The notes beneath the pieces are model-generated. The model made no database searches and had not been told where the DNA came from. It worked only from the letters and a program-made list of their open reading frames with translations. This document shows, piece by piece, positions 4,549 through 6,241 of a stretch of 6,241 bases of DNA (positions within the stretch are counted from its first letter, which is position 1; each line of letters starts with the position of its first letter). This stretch comes from Gammaproteobacteria bacterium (lineage in GTDB: Bacteria > Pseudomonadota > Gammaproteobacteria > Xanthomonadales > Xanthomonadaceae), in NCBI GenBank assembly GCA_012510865.1, contig JAAZHF010000361.1, positions 1 to 6,241 of the forward strand. Direction: 5' to 3'. The position numbers and the translations under genes were made by a program.

Positions 4549-6241
4549 GCACGATGCGCGCGCTCGGGCTGGCCTGGCTGCTGGCGGCCGCCCTGCTGCT
4601 GCCCGCCGCGGCGGCCGCGTCGGAGCGCATCCTGTCCTACGACGTCGCCATCGACGTCCTCGCCGACGGCAGCCTCGACGTCACCGAGTCGATCCGCGTG
4701 CGCGGCGAGGGCCGCCAGATCCGCCGCGGCATCTACCGCGACTTCCCGGTGCGCTACAAGGACAGCCACGGCAACAACATCGTGGTCGGCTTCGAGGTGC
4801 TCGGCGTGGAGCGCGACGGCCGGCCCGAGCCCTGGTTCACCGAGGACCGCTTCAACGGCGTGCGCGTCAACACCGGCGACGACACCCTGCTGCCGGTGCC
4901 GCTGGACACCACCTATGCGATCCGCTATCGGGCCACGCGGCAACTGGGCTGGTTCGAGGACCACGACGAGCTGTACTGGAACGCAATCGGCCCCGACTGG
5001 GACTTCGTGGTGGACGCCGCCACCGTGGTGGTGCGGCTGCCCCGCCCGGTGCCGCAGGCGCAGCTCACCACCGAGGGCTACTCCGGCCGCTACGGCGAGC
5101 GCGGCCGCGACGTCCGCTCCCGGGTCGTCGCCCCGGGGGTCGCCCGCTGGGAGCTGGCGCATCCGCTGCAGGCGCGCGAAAGCCTGACCATCGTGCTCGG
5201 CTTCCCCAAGGGCATCGTCGCCGAGCCCACGCCGGCGACCCGGGCGATGTGGCTGCTGCGCGACAACCTGTCGCTGCTCGCCGCCATGCTGGGCCTGCTG
5301 GTGCTGCTCGCCTTCTGCCTCCTTCGCTGGCGGCGCATCGGGCGCGACCCACTGCCGGGAGTCATCGTCGTGCGCTATGGCCCGCCGGGCGACGAATCCC
5401 CCGCGGCCCTGCGCTACATGCTTCGCCGTGGCTACGACGGCACCTGCATGTCCGCGGACCTGCTGGCCTGCGCGGTGAAGGGCGCGGTGTCGATCGAACA
5501 CGAGGAGCGGCCCTTCGGCGAACGCTGGACGCTGCGGCGCGGCGGGGTGCCGTCGTCGTCGATCGGGAACGACGACGAACGCAGGCTGCTCGAGGCCCTG
5601 CTGCCGCCCTCGCGCCCACGGCTGGAGCTCGACAGCGGGAACTCCGCGCACCTGCAGGCGGCGATGGCCAAGCACCGCAAGGCGCTGGCCGCCCGCTTCC
5701 AGCCGGCGATGTTCCGGCACAACGGCGGCAGCATCGCGATCGCATTCGCCATCTTCTTCGCCACCCTCGCCGCGACCCTGCTGCTCGCGGCGGCCAGCAG
5801 CGGTGGCGGCATGCCTTGGGCGCTGGCGCCGCTGGCGCGCGCCCTGGCGGTGGCCCTGGCCGTCGCGTTCTCCGTCGGCGCACCGACGCCCGAGGGACGG
5901 CGGCTGCTGGACGGCATCGAGGGCTTCCGCCGCTACCTGTCGGTCGCCGAGCAGGACGACATCGCGCGCCTCGAGGGTCCGGCCAGCGAGGGTCCGCCGC
6001 CGCTCGACGCACGCCGCTTCGAAGCCCTGCTGCCCTACGCGGTCGCGCTCGGGGTCGAGGAGGCGTGGACGGCGAAGTTCACCGCCGCCGTCGGCACCGC
6101 CGCGGCCACGGCGGCGGCGAATGCGATGGGCTGGTACCACGGCAGCGGCGGGACGATCGGCGACATCGGCCGCTTCACCACGTCGGTCGGCAGCGCCTTG
6201 GGCAGCCGCATCGCGTCGTCGTCGACGCCGCCGGGCAGCAC
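4545..6241 (+). CDS. DUF2207 domain membrane protein, 3'-truncated
   Basis: At least 565 residues are visible, and the frame is still open at the window end. A signal peptide (1-25, Leu/Ala-rich, cleavage likely after AAAAA before SER) leads into an extracytoplasmic beta-rich domain (about 27-235) with DUF2207 landmarks RGIYRDFP (61-68) and YWNAIGPDW (144-152). A membrane helix lies at about 242-262. The family motif GRDPLPGVIVVRYGPP (266-281) with SPAALRYM (285-292) starts a cytoplasmic domain. Two more helices lie at about 396-416 and 423-445, then TPEGRRLLDGIEGFRRYL (448-465). The last visible residues are a Gly/Ser-rich tail, as in other members, so few residues are probably missing. The ATG overlaps the lemA stop (ATGA); M4 (4554) is an alternative start. 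Function is unknown, and an envelope role with LemA is inferred from pairing. Confidence 0.92.
   Translation, partial: MSTMRALGLAWLLAAALLLPAAAAASERILSYDVAIDVLADGSLDVTESIRVRGEGRQIRRGIYRDFPVRYKDSHGNNIVVGFEVLGVERDGRPEPWFTEDRFNGVRVNTGDDTLLPVPLDTTYAIRYRATRQLGWFEDHDELYWNAIGPDWDFVVDAATVVVRLPRPVPQAQLTTEGYSGRYGERGRDVRSRVVAPGVARWELAHPLQARESLTIVLGFPKGIVAEPTPATRAMWLLRDNLSLLAAMLGLLVLLAFCLLRWRRIGRDPLPGVIVVRYGPPGDESPAALRYMLRRGYDGTCMSADLLACAVKGAVSIEHEERPFGERWTLRRGGVPSSSIGNDDERRLLEALLPPSRPRLELDSGNSAHLQAAMAKHRKALAARFQPAMFRHNGGSIAIAFAIFFATLAATLLLAAASSGGGMPWALAPLARALAVALAVAFSVGAPTPEGRRLLDGIEGFRRYLSVAEQDDIARLEGPASEGPPPLDARRFEALLPYAVALGVEEAWTAKFTAAVGTAAATAAANAMGWYHGSGGTIGDIGRFTTSVGSALGSRIASSSTPPGS
5553..5578. repeat. 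Perfect inverted repeat inside the DUF2207 gene
   Basis: TCGTCGTCG and CGACGACGA form a perfect 9-bp stem around the 8-nt loop ATCGGGAA. It encodes the variable segment SSSIGNDDE between conserved DUF2207 blocks. No U-tract follows, so it is not a terminator. Codon runs (TCG, GAC) explain much of it. Confidence 0.4.

Noticed and set aside
4401..6140. A 579-codon open frame on the - strand opposite lemA and DUF2207
   Set aside because: It is His/Gln/Arg-rich low complexity without family motifs, and it is an antisense shadow of the DUF2207 gene.
1..6241. Mobile element, CRISPR, tRNA/rRNA, toxin-antitoxin or defence system
   Set aside because: No transposase, direct repeat array, cloverleaf or small toxin-like gene was seen, and composition is even across the window.

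Overview
The window is very GC-rich, densely coding chromosomal DNA. Its gene types and protein sequences suggest a gammaproteobacterium of the Xanthomonadaceae (Lysobacter/Luteimonas/Stenotrophomonas type). That placement is an inference from gene content and composition, not from a marker gene. It holds seven genes, two of them cut by the window ends. There are no RNA genes, mobile elements, CRISPR arrays or long intergenic gaps.

Left part (1-3278, + strand): the 3' end of an EamA/DMT-family inner-membrane transporter. It is followed closely by a two-gene type II secretion accessory unit, gspA (exeA) and gspB. GspA is a AAA ATPase with one membrane segment and a periplasmic peptidoglycan-binding domain. 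GspB is a bitopic protein with a long Ala/Pro-rich linker and a conserved C-terminal domain. In other bacteria this pair helps the secretin pore assemble through the peptidoglycan layer. No other gsp genes lie in the window.

Middle (3280-3766): a MAPEG-family membrane protein on the - strand, whose stop codon is one base from the gspB stop (convergent). A 97-bp divergent intergenic region follows. It contains a perfect 14-bp GC palindrome and a 6-bp dyad (TAACGC/GCGTTA) overlapping a possible promoter.

Right part (3767-6241, + strand): a tightly coupled three-gene unit of a small S4-domain RNA-binding protein (YbcJ-like), LemA, and a DUF2207 membrane protein that runs off the window end. The cistrons overlap by 4 nt (GTGA and ATGA), so translational coupling is likely. 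LemA and DUF2207 are frequent genomic partners of poorly understood envelope function. The S4 protein in front is the less expected member.

Most of the window is ordinary core-genome content. The points most worth a second look are the S4-LemA-DUF2207 coupling, the divergent regulatory region, the cysteine-containing, possibly C39-like region inside GspA, and the departures of this LemA from the family consensus.
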